Part shown: piece after piece, positions 36,101 through 47,613 of the stretch | How the letters are laid out: the number at the start of each line of letters is the position of its first letter | Position numbering within the stretch: position 1 is the first letter of the stretch | NCBI GenBank assembly: GCA_037975125.1 | Contig: CM075851.1 | Location: 126,836,981 to 126,900,980 of the forward strand | Direction of reading: 5' to 3' | Length of the DNA stretch: 64,000 nt | Origin: Latrodectus hesperus | Taxonomy: Eukaryota > Arthropoda > Arachnida > Araneae > Theridiidae | The notes under the pieces: model-generated | Database searches by the model: none | What the model was told of the DNA's origin: nothing | What the model saw: the letters and a program-made list of their open reading frames with translations, nothing else | Made by a program: the position numbers and the translations under genes

Positions 36101-39100
36101 AAAAGGCCCCAAGCATTCACCCAACAAAAGCACGCTCAGGATGAAGAATCACGAAATCTCTTTTCTGTGATTCAGTGATTGGTTTCGATAATGGAACCCG
36201 CCAATTCAAAATACTTAGCAGGTGAGATAAAACTCTCATAAGCATATTGATATATTATGTAAGACTATAAGTCATAGAAAATTTGAAAGAGAATAAAAAA
36301 AATGGATTGATGCCTTAAAAATGAACAATATGACGGAATAAAAGACAGTGTGTAATATAAGAGAATTAATTTCCATCTGCCAATTATATAAACATTTATT
36401 CTATGAATTCATGGTGAATGGTTACTTTGATACTCTACGATTTCCTGTACCAATCGACTTCAGTTTAATCGCGGTGCTGTTTTCAGATAGAATATTTCTG
36501 GTAAATTTAAGTCGAAATGCCACTAACCCTTTCAAGAATATTTTTGTCATGCATGAAGTAAAAAGATGTGCAGAGCAGCTGACCAATTTATCCAACGAAT
36601 ATATTTATTAACTAAGATTGTTGTTTCTATGAGTAAAAAAAGATGACGGTAACGTCTCGAATTAAATGTGTACTGAGGAAGTCGGACTCCACACCAAATT
36701 TCGGTTCAATTGGAAAAGTGGAGCATCGCACCCCATATTGTGCCAGCCTAGCTGTCTCAAGGCAACAACGAAGGAATTTATACGGTATTATTCACCCATT
36801 ATACTTTTATTTTCCTATTTAACATTATTTAAGAATTTGAAGAATTTTCAACCATTTCCCTTATAATGACTTAGAAAAGTATTTACAAAAAATGTTCACA
36901 TGTGTTTTATTTATTAATTATAGAGAACTAATATAAAATATATAATATGCTGTTCTTAGAGGGAGTTTTAATTCTTTTGCAGGTATGCGAAAATTGATCT
37001 ATTTTTTATGTAAAAGTTTCATATATCAGTATCTTTCATATATTGCTTAGTTATGTTTGTAACATTATCAAATAATTTATCCCCAAAACATTAATTAAAA
37101 AATCAGAAACATAATACATGTTCTCAATTTTGAATTTTTATAACATTTCCTTTAATTTTAGCTTTTTACCGTGTAAAAACATCATAAAACAAATCAAAAT
37201 GGAAGTCTTCTATGAATTTGATATGTCGAAATAGTAACTAATTTCAATCTATATCAATCCGATATAATTCAAATAACAAGGTAAAGAGTTAATATTAAAT
37301 AAAAAAAAATTTATATTTTAATCTTAATTATCTTACATAAGGAGTAGATTCGTGACAATCAAAAATCCTTCAGAATTCAAAATTCTGTCAAATTTTGAAT
37401 TTATTCCACCTTAAACTCTAACGACTTTTCATACATCATAATTTTTAAGAATGAATTAAAAGCAAGCATTTTTGTCTCTAAAATCCGGATGAAGGGGGGA
37501 GATTTTAAAACTAAAATTTCTCTTTCTAATTGAACATAATCTTGTTTACAAGAACAGATATTTTCTAAGGAAAATGTTGAATTCAAAGATCTTTCTGGAC
37601 AAAACACGTAATCAATTCCCTTGAGCTTTTTTTATGAAAAGAAAAACAGCTAATATTCAAAGACAGACGAAAACAAATTACAGTAAACTTTTAGAGAGGT
37701 AAGAGGAAAATAAATTCTAAAATGTAAAACATGAGCATATATTATTATTTTTTTAAATAAAATTTAATAATTTATGCTGATAAATAGGTTAAGGGACCAA
37801 TCATCGAACGTTTTTACATGTCGACATTTAAAATTCTCCTAAATCCTTCATTTAAAATTTTTTTTCTTATTTATTGAAACGAAATAGATACAAAAATGTT
37901 TGTTATATTTATATTTTTATACTGTATATAAATAAATGAGAATTATTTCATTTTTTATTTAATTTAAATTTTTTTAAAAGCCTAAATATTTGGTATGCAA
38001 GTTTTTAGATAAAATTGAGATAAATTGTCGATTTTCAATATTTTTTTAAATTATCGATACTAAATAACTTCGAATTAGTCTCCGTAAAATACATTTTCAA
38101 TGATTTAGCTACACACTATGAAAACATTATGCACTATGCATGTAAATGTATGTACTCTATGTAAATGTTATATACTTGTCAGTTATAAAATATGTAAAAG
38201 TAAACTTATAAATTTTATTATTTTAAAATTATAATAATAAAATTTATTCCTGTGCATAGTTATTATGGACATTAATGATACATTAAAAAATCAATAAATT
38301 ATAATATTTTTTCGCGCAAAATGTTAAATATTTTAAAAGTTAAGTCGAATATCTTTGTCTAACCATGCATTAGGAGTAAAAAAGAGTTTACTTTTTATTT
38401 AATAAAGTAAATAAATGCATGTAGAAACAAATACACGATGAAAATTTACATAAAATTTCTTTTATGAATGTTTTTTGAATGATTTATGCATTAATAATCC
38501 ACAAATACTGAATAAGTTTCTTGTGCAAATTTTTGGATGCAAAGAACCTCTTAAAATGTTTCGTAACATATCAGCGATTCTCCAAATTTATTATCAGTAT
38601 CTTTTTATGTAAGCGAGATCTTAATAGTTTTATGTTTTAAATAATGTATATAAAAGCATAAAAATTATGTTATAAAATGTATATATGCTATGTTATATAA
38701 ATTATTGTATCATTGTTGAAGTAATCCAGATATTGCCATATTACTTTAACTATAGACACTTCAGAATATTTAAAAATATTTTATTGTCCTTTGTAGCATT
38801 TAATTTCAGAGGTTTATTTATGAGTAATGCGCATATAAAAGTTTATCAATTCCAACATTTTAATGCACTCTTAATCGTTAAATATGTTTAGGTAATTAAG
38901 GATTTAAATGTACAATTATTAATGCATATATAAAGATGAAACAAAATTATTTCATACATCTTTAATAATATGTAAATTTTCATTAATAACATTTAAATGC
39001 ATGGTTGTTTTGCAATACAAACTGTTGTATATTCATCGAACGAAGCAAGGAAACGACAAGCATTTATTTCTTTAGACTTTCTTAAATATTCGGAATTGTT

Positions 39101-39287
39101 TCTAAAGCTACATATTAAATATTATAAAAAATATAGAATTTATTAAAAATTCTACATTGTTTTACATTACGAAAATTATACATTGCATAAACCAGCAAAA
39201 TTGATGTTAATGACTTATTTATATAAATTCCATTCCTTTCTATTTTCCTAAATTTTTTATTGTATGTTAAAATTACCTATTTTATGC
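33135..39287. other. long AT-rich spacer
   Basis: About 6 kb without a recognised gene or element. Frames of 60-123 codons (such as 34728-35099 and 36348-36611) have no recognisable motif and compositions like their surroundings. A diverged host exon could be missed by eye. Confidence 0.45.
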
Positions 39288-39291
39288 ATGC

Positions 39292-39506
39292 TGTAATGTC
39301 TCACCATCGGCACTTTCGATTTTAAGATCCTATGTTTTTTTTTTGTGTTTTGTTTTGATTTTCAGAGAGACTCTCATTGTACGCGAAGCAGGCGAGAGAG
39401 ATTGTCGCGAACCCATACATGGCTCCTTGTAAATTTTGTTCATTTTTTAATTAAATGTGTATGTTTCAAAATTGGAGTCATTTATTTGTTTGTTTGTTTC
39501 ATAACA
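39292..39506 (+). repeat. 5' LTR (215 bp) of Gmr1-like element
   Basis: TGTAATG...ATAACA; the one difference from the 3' copy is in the poly(T) tract near 39345. Confidence 0.95.
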
Positions 39507-39518
39507 AACTTATGTTTT

Positions 39519-39530
39519 TGGTGGCAGCGG
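39519..39530 (+). promoter_or_regulatory. candidate primer-binding site
   Basis: TGGTGGCAGCGG lies 12 nt after the LTR and has the TGG start expected for pairing to a tRNA CCA end. The tRNA is not identified. Confidence 0.6.
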
Positions 39531-39728
39531 TTTGATGCTTTTTTAATGCTTTGCATTAGCATCCACTATGGAAATTAATTATGTGCACTATAATGGATTA
39601 CGTGCCGCAATGTTGGAATACAGGTAGGCCATTTTGATCAATCTTTCTCTGGCTACTATTGAAAATAAATAGTTTGGAATGTTATATAAATTGATAGAAT
39701 ATTTAGTTTCAATCTTATTTACGTGGTT

Positions 39729-39924
39729 TTCATGTTATATCAATTAACTTTGTTTATAAGTTTGTAAATGGTGTATTCCATATTACAAAGCTAATTTCTG
39801 TATTTCGTGTATTCGAATTTACAGTGTTCATGCTATATCAATTAATTTTGCTTATAAGTTTGTAAATGGTGTATTCCATGTTACAAAGCTAATTTCTGTA
39901 TTTCGTGTATTCGAATTTACAGTG
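39729..39924 (+). repeat. 98-bp tandem duplication in the leader
   Basis: 39729-39826 and 39827-39924 are near-identical. They lie in the untranslated leader of the Gmr1-like element. Confidence 0.95.
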
Positions 39925-40881
39925 TAATATTTTTTATAAGAAAAGTGTATCTTATTATAAATTTGCATTTCATAATTTTTATGTGGTTGATGTATTTCAA
40001 TTCACGTAGGAATATGTTAAAATAACTATGTTGTTATAGATTAATGTGTAAAATCGAAAGTACACTTAAATTCATAATTTTTTGAATGTTTCACTGAAAG
40101 TAGATTTTATGAAAGTAATATATACTTTAGAAAGGTTTTGATTTCGTTATGTGAAAACGAAAGTACATGATTACAAATAGGTTTGAATTTAAAGTAATGT
40201 GAGATTTATTTATATGTTTTTGATTTTTGTTTGTAAAGTATCAAACTGATTCATTTGGTATTTAAAAACGCATATGTTTATTTTCATTGATAAAGATTTG
40301 AAAAGATATTTTCTTACTGTTTAAAATATCGTACGTTATTATCATTTTCATGTCGTGTATGATTAACTAACTAAGTTTATTGATTTAAAATCGAAAGCTG
40401 ATTTCTGGTTTAGATTAGTTAAAGCTTTTAATTTATATTGTTGTTAAGAATTGTAGTGTTTTATATTTTGAATTAAATAAGGATTCAAAAATATGTATAA
40501 TTTCATTTTCTGATTTAATATAGTAGTATTTGTATAAGAATCTGATTTTATAAAATTTATACATTTTTGATTAATAATTCAATTTATCTGAGTATCAAGT
40601 ATTAGCTTGGTGATAAAAAAACTTGAAATCGAGAGTAGAAGATTTAATATTAAACTTGTTCTTCTTTTCAAAATATATGATTTGCTGTTTATACACTATT
40701 TGTTGTATTACAATATAGTTTGTTTTCGTTTAAATTTTTAAATGTTATGGATATGTTTTATATTAGTAGAGTGTGTTAAATAATTTCAATAGTTATTTAC
40801 GAAATTTTGTATATAGGTGGGTGTAGTCTGTTTTTTCTCTCATTATTGCATCTCTTCTGAGATAAAGCGTTAATAAATAAA

Positions 40882-43800
40882 ATGGCTTTTTTAGCACGGG
40901 GGAAAAAGGGAGATTTAGTAGAAGTAGCTGAAGAGTTAGGGGAAATGGTTCCAGATTCTTTTAAAATCCCAGATATTAAAAAATTAATTTTAACTAGTAA
41001 AAACTTTAACGAGGAAGAAGTGAAATGTATATTAGATAGGGTAATCGAGGAAAGAGTTAAAAGGGAACAGGAAGAAAAAGAGGAAAGAATTAGGCGAGAA
41101 GAAAAAGAAGAAAGAATTAGACGTGAAGAAAGAGAACATATTTTGGAAATGAAACGTCTGGAAATCTCTTCAAATGCTGCAATTTCGAACACAGAATCAG
41201 TTACAAATAGGACTGAACATGCTCAAAAAATTCAATTAATGCAAATAACGCCAAAATTCGATGAAAGGAAAGATGAGATGAGTTTATACTTAATAAATTT
41301 TGAGCGTAGAGCAGAAATGGCTCATATTCCAAAAAACGAATGGGTAGTTTATCTTGTAAGTGCTTTACCTTCAGAGATATCTAACATGTTAGCTAGAGAA
41401 CCTCCAGAAAGGGCTGATGATTACGATTACGTGAAGGAAATTATTCTTAAACGATTCAAGTTAAATAGCGAAAAATTAAGACAATTGTTTCTTAGACACC
41501 AGAAAACGTCAGACAAATCATGGAGAAATTATGCACAAGAATTGAATAGTTACTTTACGGAATGGCTTACGGAATTAGAAATAACGACATTTGAACAGCT
41601 TAAGGAACTAATGGTAACAGATCAATTGAAACGTCGTGTGCCAATTGAAATTAAGGAACATTTTTTGGCGGAATGGCTTAAAATAAATTCGCCGTATGAT
41701 CTGGCAGAGAAAATAGATGAATATGAAAGTTTAAGAGATAGTTTTAAGACGAAAGATTTTACAAAACTCCCTCGAAATAATTTTGGTTTTCGTCAACAAA
41801 ATGAAAACCGTGCCTTTAAGTTTAATGAAGTAGTTCGGAATCATAAATCTCATGTTCCTAAAAGAGTCGAGAATAAAAATTCTAATTATTCACATGAAAA
41901 GGAATTCGAAAAAAGAAAACAACTCCGATGTTATGAATGTGGTTCTTATAGTCATTTGCGGCCTCAGTGTGACAAAATAAAAAAGAACTTAGAATCGGTA
42001 GCATCCAACGAAATTGCTAGAAGTACATTTAATGAGTTGATGGCTCCTTACACTAGTATCGGCACTGTTAATGGAATTCAAATGCCAATCTTAAGAGACA
42101 CTGGAGCAACTCTTGATTTGATTTGTGGAAAATACGTGAAACCTGATATGTTCACGAAGGAAAAGGTTTGGCTAAGAACACCTCTTGATGAAACTTTAGT
42201 ATGCTTACCTATTGCCGAGGTTGAAATAAATTGTGAATTAGGTCACATTTTGACAAAGGCAGCAGTTCTTCGAGATTCTTTGGATCAAGGAAGATATTTA
42301 CTGGGAAACAAAACAGCCGCTTTATTTGAGGAAATTAAAAAGCATGAGGAGGTGAAAATACATATGATAAATGCTATAGAAACTCGAGCTCAAAAAAGAC
42401 GGAAGGAAAATAGCACGAATAAAGAGATTATTGATTCTGAAATAGAATCTTCTAGGTCTTGCTTCCTAACTAAACAAAATGAAGAATTAGAGCAAAATAC
42501 AATTTTGCCACCATTAGAAACCGAAGTTGAAGGGATGGATTTGATAAAAACATCTCCAGAAGAATTTGCTCGGGAACAAAAGGTGTGCGAAGATTTGAAA
42601 CCTCTTTTTGAGCAAGCTAAACGACAATCTTCAAAAGACAATAAATATATTATAATAAATCAATTGTTGTTTTATAATAAAATGGACAATGATGGAACTG
42701 TAAGAAGATTATTAGTTGTGCCCAAGAAGTTTCGCAACCAACTAAAAGGGATCTGCCATGAAATAACTGCAGCTCATTTAGGTATAACTAAAACAAAAGA
42801 TATGCTGTGCAAAACTTTCTACTGGCCTAACTGCTTTAAAGAAATTGAAAATTTTGTTAAATCTTGTGACAAATGTCAACGAGTAGGAAAGCCTCAAGAT
42901 AAGAAAAGGGCTCCTTTGAAACTGGTTCCAGTAATTCCGGAAATATTTACAAGAATTAACGTTGATGCATGTGGTCCTTTACCTATAACTTCCTGTGGTA
43001 ACCGGTATATTATAACAGCCATTTGCATGTCATCCAAGTATCCAGATGCCATCCCAGTACCAGATATACGTTCTACTACTGTGATTGATGCTTTTCTTCA
43101 GATATTTAGCCGCATGGGTTTTCCTAGGGAGTTGCAAAGTGATCAAGGAACATCTTTCATGAGTGTCCTAACATCAGAATTTTTAGAAAAATTTGGTATT
43201 AAAGTTGTGCATAGTTCCGTTCAGCATCCCCAAAGCAATCCTGTTGAGAGATTGCATAGAACTTTAAAGAGAATACTGAAAGTCCTTTGCTTAGAAAAGG
43301 GTACAGATTGGGAGAAGATTTTACCTCAGGCACTTTTTGCTCTTAGAACTTGCATTCATGATAGCACTGGATATTCTCCTGCAGAATTAGTCCATGGTCG
43401 GAACTTAAGAACACCCTTAACACTATTATATGAAAATCTAACTGGTAAAACCATTGAAGAAGATAGTGTGATTGCTTACGTTTTTAATCTTTTAAATAGA
43501 ATGAAAAGATGCCAAGAATTAGCTGTGAAAAATATGACAGAGGCTAAAGAAAAACAGAAACTTTGGTATGACCGTAAGGCTACGAAAAGAGAATTTAAAG
43601 AAAATGATCTTGTGTTAGTTGTTGCACCTTCTAGATCAAACAAATTTTCTGTTCATTGGATAGGTCCAGGAAAAGTAGTAAAACGACTATCGGACACAAA
43701 TTACGTAATACAATTTCCCGATAAGGAAAAATTACATGTATACCATGTAAATATGTTAAAACCTTATTTTCAGCGTCCAGAAGATGTTAATTTAATTTTT

Positions 43801-45312
43801 ACCTCTGATTCTGATAATGAAGATATTGATTCTGAGAAAGAAGATATCCCAAGTTTTGAAATTAATTCATCTACCCTTTTAGAGACTTTTCCTGAAAGCT
43901 GTTTTAATGAAAAGTTAGAGGACGATCAGAAGAAACAATTGAGTAGACTTTTGATTCAATTTATTGATATTTTTTCAAATGAACCGGGTTGTACAGAACT
44001 GGCTGAACTGGACATCGAGTTAGAATCTAATAAATCTATTATAGCTAAACCATATCGAATGTCCCCACGACAGACAGAAATTCTGAAATCGGAAGTAGAC
44101 AAGATGTTGAAATTGAAGGTGGTGGAACCAGGTGAATCCGATTACACATCACCTTTAATATTAGTTGAAGCTCCTGGAAAAGAACCTCGTCCGTGCATTG
44201 ATTATCGCAGGTTAAATGAGGTTACCAGAACGCAATATTATCCATTACCAAATATTGAAGAGCGTGTTGAATCCGTTTCGAAAGCGAAGTTCATATCTTT
44301 ATTAGACTTAACACGAGGTTATTGGCAGATACCTTTGAGTCCTAAGGCTCAAAGATATGCTGCATTTACGACGACATTTGGTGTTTATAAACCTTTGAGA
44401 ATGGCATTCGGTTTGAAGAATGCTCCTTACTATTTCAGTAAGTTAATGGCTGATTTATTAAAAAATTGCGAACATTTTGCTGTGCCTTATTTAGATGACA
44501 TAGCTATATATTCACTTACCTGGTCTGATCACATCCAACATCTTAAATGTGTTCTGGAGAAGATTCGATTTGCGAAATTGACTGTAAAACCCCTAAAGTG
44601 CAAATTCGCTCAACTTCGTGTTAAATATTTGGGACACTTTGTAGGACAAGGTCAAAGAACACCAGGTGATATTAAAGTGAAAGCCATTACCGATTTCGAA
44701 CGTCCCTCAAGCAAAACCGAAGTACGAGCTTTCCTAGGTCTTGTTGGGTACTATCGCAAGTATATACCAGAATTTTCGGTAGTTGCTGCGCCTTTATCCG
44801 ACCTGTTAAAAGGGAAGTCCAAGAAAGGAACTGTAATATGGAATAATAACTGCGAAAAGGCATTCATAGAATTAAAGAACACTTTAATAAAGAAGCCTGT
44901 ACTTTACAGTCCAGACTTTCAAAAACAATTTATCATTCAATGTGATGCCTCAAACTTAGGAATAGGTGTAGTTTTATCTCAGAGAGATCAAAATGAAAAT
45001 GAACACCCTATCCTATTTCTGAGTAAAAAATTTTCAAAATCTGAGAAATATTATAGCACTATAGAAAAGGAATGTGCAGCAATAATTTTTGCTGTTACTA
45101 AATTAAAATATTATTTAGATGGTCAGTATAAATTTACTATCGAAACTGATCATAACCCTTTAGTTTGGTTAAAACATCATACAGGATCTAATCCCAGACT
45201 TTTAAGGTGGGCTTTGGTGCTTCAAAGCCTAAATTTTGATATTGTTCACCGAAAGGGCAAATTACATCAGAATGCCGATAGTCTCAGTAGAATGCTGAAA
45301 AACCAAACTTAA
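40882..45312 (+). CDS. Gmr1-like Gag-Pol polyprotein (1476 aa)
   Basis: One uninterrupted frame encodes the whole polyprotein. Residues 50-95 form a highly charged helix with repeated ERIRREE, probably a coiled coil. A capsid region follows; about 205-285 (LRQLFLRHQ to YESLRDS) resembles a SCAN domain. A single CCHC knuckle begins at residue 350 and the protease motif RDTGAT has Asp406. Integrase comes next: His626, Cys662 and Cys665 of the zinc region, then Asp695, Asp754 and Glu789 (34 residues between the last two, one fewer than usual), and a GPG-type C-terminal module near 930. Reverse transcriptase follows (CIDYRRLN, then YLDD with Tyr1203) and RNase H (QCDAS with Asp1355, ending NADSLSR). 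Typical gypsy elements place integrase last. No frameshift or stop between gag and pol is needed. The frame and all catalytic motifs are intact. Confidence 0.95.
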   Translation: MAFLARGKKGDLVEVAEELGEMVPDSFKIPDIKKLILTSKNFNEEEVKCILDRVIEERVKREQEEKEERIRREEKEERIRREEREHILEMKRLEISSNAAISNTESVTNRTEHAQKIQLMQITPKFDERKDEMSLYLINFERRAEMAHIPKNEWVVYLVSALPSEISNMLAREPPERADDYDYVKEIILKRFKLNSEKLRQLFLRHQKTSDKSWRNYAQELNSYFTEWLTELEITTFEQLKELMVTDQLKRRVPIEIKEHFLAEWLKINSPYDLAEKIDEYESLRDSFKTKDFTKLPRNNFGFRQQNENRAFKFNEVVRNHKSHVPKRVENKNSNYSHEKEFEKRKQLRCYECGSYSHLRPQCDKIKKNLESVASNEIARSTFNELMAPYTSIGTVNGIQMPILRDTGATLDLICGKYVKPDMFTKEKVWLRTPLDETLVCLPIAEVEINCELGHILTKAAVLRDSLDQGRYLLGNKTAALFEEIKKHEEVKIHMINAIETRAQKRRKENSTNKEIIDSEIESSRSCFLTKQNEELEQNTILPPLETEVEGMDLIKTSPEEFAREQKVCEDLKPLFEQAKRQSSKDNKYIIINQLLFYNKMDNDGTVRRLLVVPKKFRNQLKGICHEITAAHLGITKTKDMLCKTFYWPNCFKEIENFVKSCDKCQRVGKPQDKKRAPLKLVPVIPEIFTRINVDACGPLPITSCGNRYIITAICMSSKYPDAIPVPDIRSTTVIDAFLQIFSRMGFPRELQSDQGTSFMSVLTSEFLEKFGIKVVHSSVQHPQSNPVERLHRTLKRILKVLCLEKGTDWEKILPQALFALRTCIHDSTGYSPAELVHGRNLRTPLTLLYENLTGKTIEEDSVIAYVFNLLNRMKRCQELAVKNMTEAKEKQKLWYDRKATKREFKENDLVLVVAPSRSNKFSVHWIGPGKVVKRLSDTNYVIQFPDKEKLHVYHVNMLKPYFQRPEDVNLIFTSDSDNEDIDSEKEDIPSFEINSSTLLETFPESCFNEKLEDDQKKQLSRLLIQFIDIFSNEPGCTELAELDIELESNKSIIAKPYRMSPRQTEILKSEVDKMLKLKVVEPGESDYTSPLILVEAPGKEPRPCIDYRRLNEVTRTQYYPLPNIEERVESVSKAKFISLLDLTRGYWQIPLSPKAQRYAAFTTTFGVYKPLRMAFGLKNAPYYFSKLMADLLKNCEHFAVPYLDDIAIYSLTWSDHIQHLKCVLEKIRFAKLTVKPLKCKFAQLRVKYLGHFVGQGQRTPGDIKVKAITDFERPSSKTEVRAFLGLVGYYRKYIPEFSVVAAPLSDLLKGKSKKGTVIWNNNCEKAFIELKNTLIKKPVLYSPDFQKQFIIQCDASNLGIGVVLSQRDQNENEHPILFLSKKFSKSEKYYSTIEKECAAIIFAVTKLKYYLDGQYKFTIETDHNPLVWLKHHTGSNPRLLRWALVLQSLNFDIVHRKGKLHQNADSLSRMLKNQT

Positions 45313-45677
45313 TTATTTTCTTTTTTCTCAGATATTAAATTAAAATGTTTTTTTTAATACAAACTTCCATTGTTGTTACATGTGTACATAATAAAAAAAT
45401 GTTTTTTATAATAAAATGTGTCTATTTGTAAGTTTAGTTAAGGTTGAAAATTCTGTTGTGTTAGATAATTATTTTGTGCTATTTTGATATAATTTTATTT
45501 TATATTTAATACTATATAATTCCATATAATTTTGTGTTTCAGCCAGAGTCCGATTGATCAGGGCTATCTGTAATACTAAATTTTGCTCTTTGTTGTTTGT
45601 GTGTGTTTTTTTTCTTTTTTATTTGCAGGTTGATTTCCTTAGAATGAGAAAAAAGAAAAAAAAAAAAAAAAAACTCC

Positions 45678-45691
45678 GGGGAAGGAAGGAA
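45678..45691 (+). promoter_or_regulatory. purine-rich tract before 3' LTR
   Basis: GGGGAAGGAAGGAA, 10 nt from the 3' LTR start, is the best candidate for the plus-strand primer. A run of about 20 A residues precedes it. Confidence 0.6.
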
Positions 45692-45701
45692 TAATTTAGT
45701 C

Positions 45702-45916
45702 TGTAATGTCTCACCATCGGCACTTTCGATTTTAAGATCCTATGTTTTTTTTTTTTGTTTTGTTTTGATTTTCAGAGAGACTCTCATTGTACGCGAAGCA
45801 GGCGAGAGAGATTGTCGCGAACCCATACATGGCTCCTTGTAAATTTTGTTCATTTTTTAATTAAATGTGTATGTTTCAAAATTGGAGTCATTTATTTGTT
45901 TGTTTGTTTCATAACA
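45702..45916 (+). repeat. 3' LTR (215 bp) of Gmr1-like element
   Basis: Same as 39292-39506 apart from one base in the T tract. Confidence 0.95.
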
Positions 45917-45948
45917 ATGCATATAAATAAATTAATTGTATACAAATA

Positions 45949-47224
45949 CAAGGGTTACTCTGAAATTTTTGAGATACGCGCAGACGAGAATTTACAAAAT
46001 AAAAATAACGGTTTAATTTTAAAGTACAAAGTATTTTAACACAGAAGACGGTTTTTTACTGACTTACTTCAACTTGTTTAGTGTGGAATAAATTTTAAAC
46101 AGAAGAGAAAATGGAGTTGATGCGAAAACATTTTCGCGCTATGATTTTCTACGATTTCAAAGCAGGATTAAGTCAAGAAGAATGCGTTCAACGGTTGCAA
46201 TTAGCATTTGGTGATGAATCTCCAGCTCGTGCTACTGTATTCAGATGGTTTAGAGAATTTAGAAGAGGTCGCAATTTTCTTCTGGATGAAGAACACACAG
46301 GAAGTAATCCCGGATAATGTGTCTGCCATATGAAAAATGTTAATGGATGATAATAGCGGTACCTATCAAATAATACAGAAGGAACTTAACATTGGATCCG
46401 CAGCCATACACAAAATCATTCATGAAGAATTACATATGAAAAAAGTAGTTTGCTGTTGGCTTCCCCATAATCTAACAGAGCATCAAAAAGAGGAGCGTGT
46501 CAGAATCAGTAAAGAAACTCTTAATATGCTGAATGATGGTGGCCACCGCATCATTTCTATAATTGTAACTGGTACGTACATTTACGTTTTTTGACGTACA
46601 TTTATGTAAATTTACGTTTTTTGACGTTCCAACACGCCAAGAAAGCAAAGTATGGGTCTTTGAAGATGATCCCACACCGACAATGGTGAAAAAACAACGC
46701 GCACTGAAAAAAGTGATGTATGCCGTTTTCTTCAGAAGTACGGGATTGGTCAAAGCCGTCAATTTGGAAGGACATAAAACAGAGTAACAGCAAACTGGTA
46801 TACCACTAAATGTCTTCCAGAAATTCTACAAGAACTGAATGTTAGGGGACTAATGCTTCACCATGACAATGCATCTTCACATACAGCCGGATTAACAGTT
46901 GAGTTTCTTAAACAAAAACAAATTAAAGTGATCGAACATCCGCCGTATTCACCTGATCTAGCTGTGTGCGACTTTTGCTTATTCTTTAATCTAAAAAGAA
47001 CTTGCGTGGACGTCGTTTTCATTCAGAAGAAGAGATTGATGTTGCTATAAATGCATTTTTTTCATCTATTCGAAGAAATGAATGGCTTGAAGCATTTAAT
47101 CTGTGGAAAATTCGTCTACAAAAGTGCATTGATGCTGAAGGAGACTACTTTGAACACACCTAAAATTTTGTATGTATAACTTTAAAAACCTAGTTGTATC
47201 TCAAAAATTTCAGAGTGACCCTCG
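45949..47224 (+). mobile_element. mariner element with intact ends (1276 bp)
   Basis: Inverted repeats CAAGGGTTACTCTGAAATTT (5') and, in complement, CGAGGGTCACTCTGAAATTT (3') are flanked by TA at 45947-45948 and 47225-47226. Length is typical of mariner. It starts only 28 bp after the target duplication of the Gmr1-like element. Confidence 0.93.
46111..47163 (+). pseudogene. mariner (DD34D) transposase, inactivated
   Basis: The frame at 46111 (68 aa) carries the N-terminal paired-like DNA-binding part (KAGLSQEECVQRLQLAFGDE then FRWFREFRRGR). The next frame (46337) continues with NIGSAAIHKIIHEELHMKK. The catalytic part gives HHDNASSHTAGL, then HPPYSPDLAVCDF. There are 34 residues between the second and third Asp, the mariner signature. 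The segment that should hold the first Asp (VTG followed by TYIYVF) has lost it and instead contains a 30-bp tandem duplication ending in a stop (46581-46627). Further frame changes follow. It is SETMAR-like in general sequence and inactive. Confidence 0.88.
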
Positions 47225-47459
47225 TATATATACACAAAATTCATTAGCAGAGAGAGAGAGTTCTTTTTTATTGAATATATATAGCAAACCACACCAAACA
47301 TTTTTCATTATAGAAATAAAATTTGTTAAAATACCTTATCAATCCCTTCAAAAATATTTTTATTGATTTATAATTGCATTGCAAATATGCACTAATATAA
47401 AAGATAGCTGTTTTTATTTGCCAGCTAATTTAAATAAATATATATTTATAAAAATTACA

Positions 47460-47613
<154 letters not shown>

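Larger units (their letters stand above)
39292..45916 (+). mobile_element. complete Gmr1-like gypsy LTR retrotransposon (6.6 kb)
   Basis: LTRs of 215 bp at both ends, a primer-binding site, a 1.4-kb leader, one 1476-codon ORF and a purine-rich tract. ATGC flanks both ends (39288-39291 and 45917-45920), a 4-bp target duplication. The LTRs differ at a single site by eye. Integrase precedes reverse transcriptase, which marks Gmr1-like elements. Everything needed for activity seems present. Confidence 0.95.

Noticed and set aside
39345..39578. Open frame MFCFDFQRD... repeated at 45755
   Set aside because: It is LTR sequence of the Gmr1-like element; no evidence of coding.
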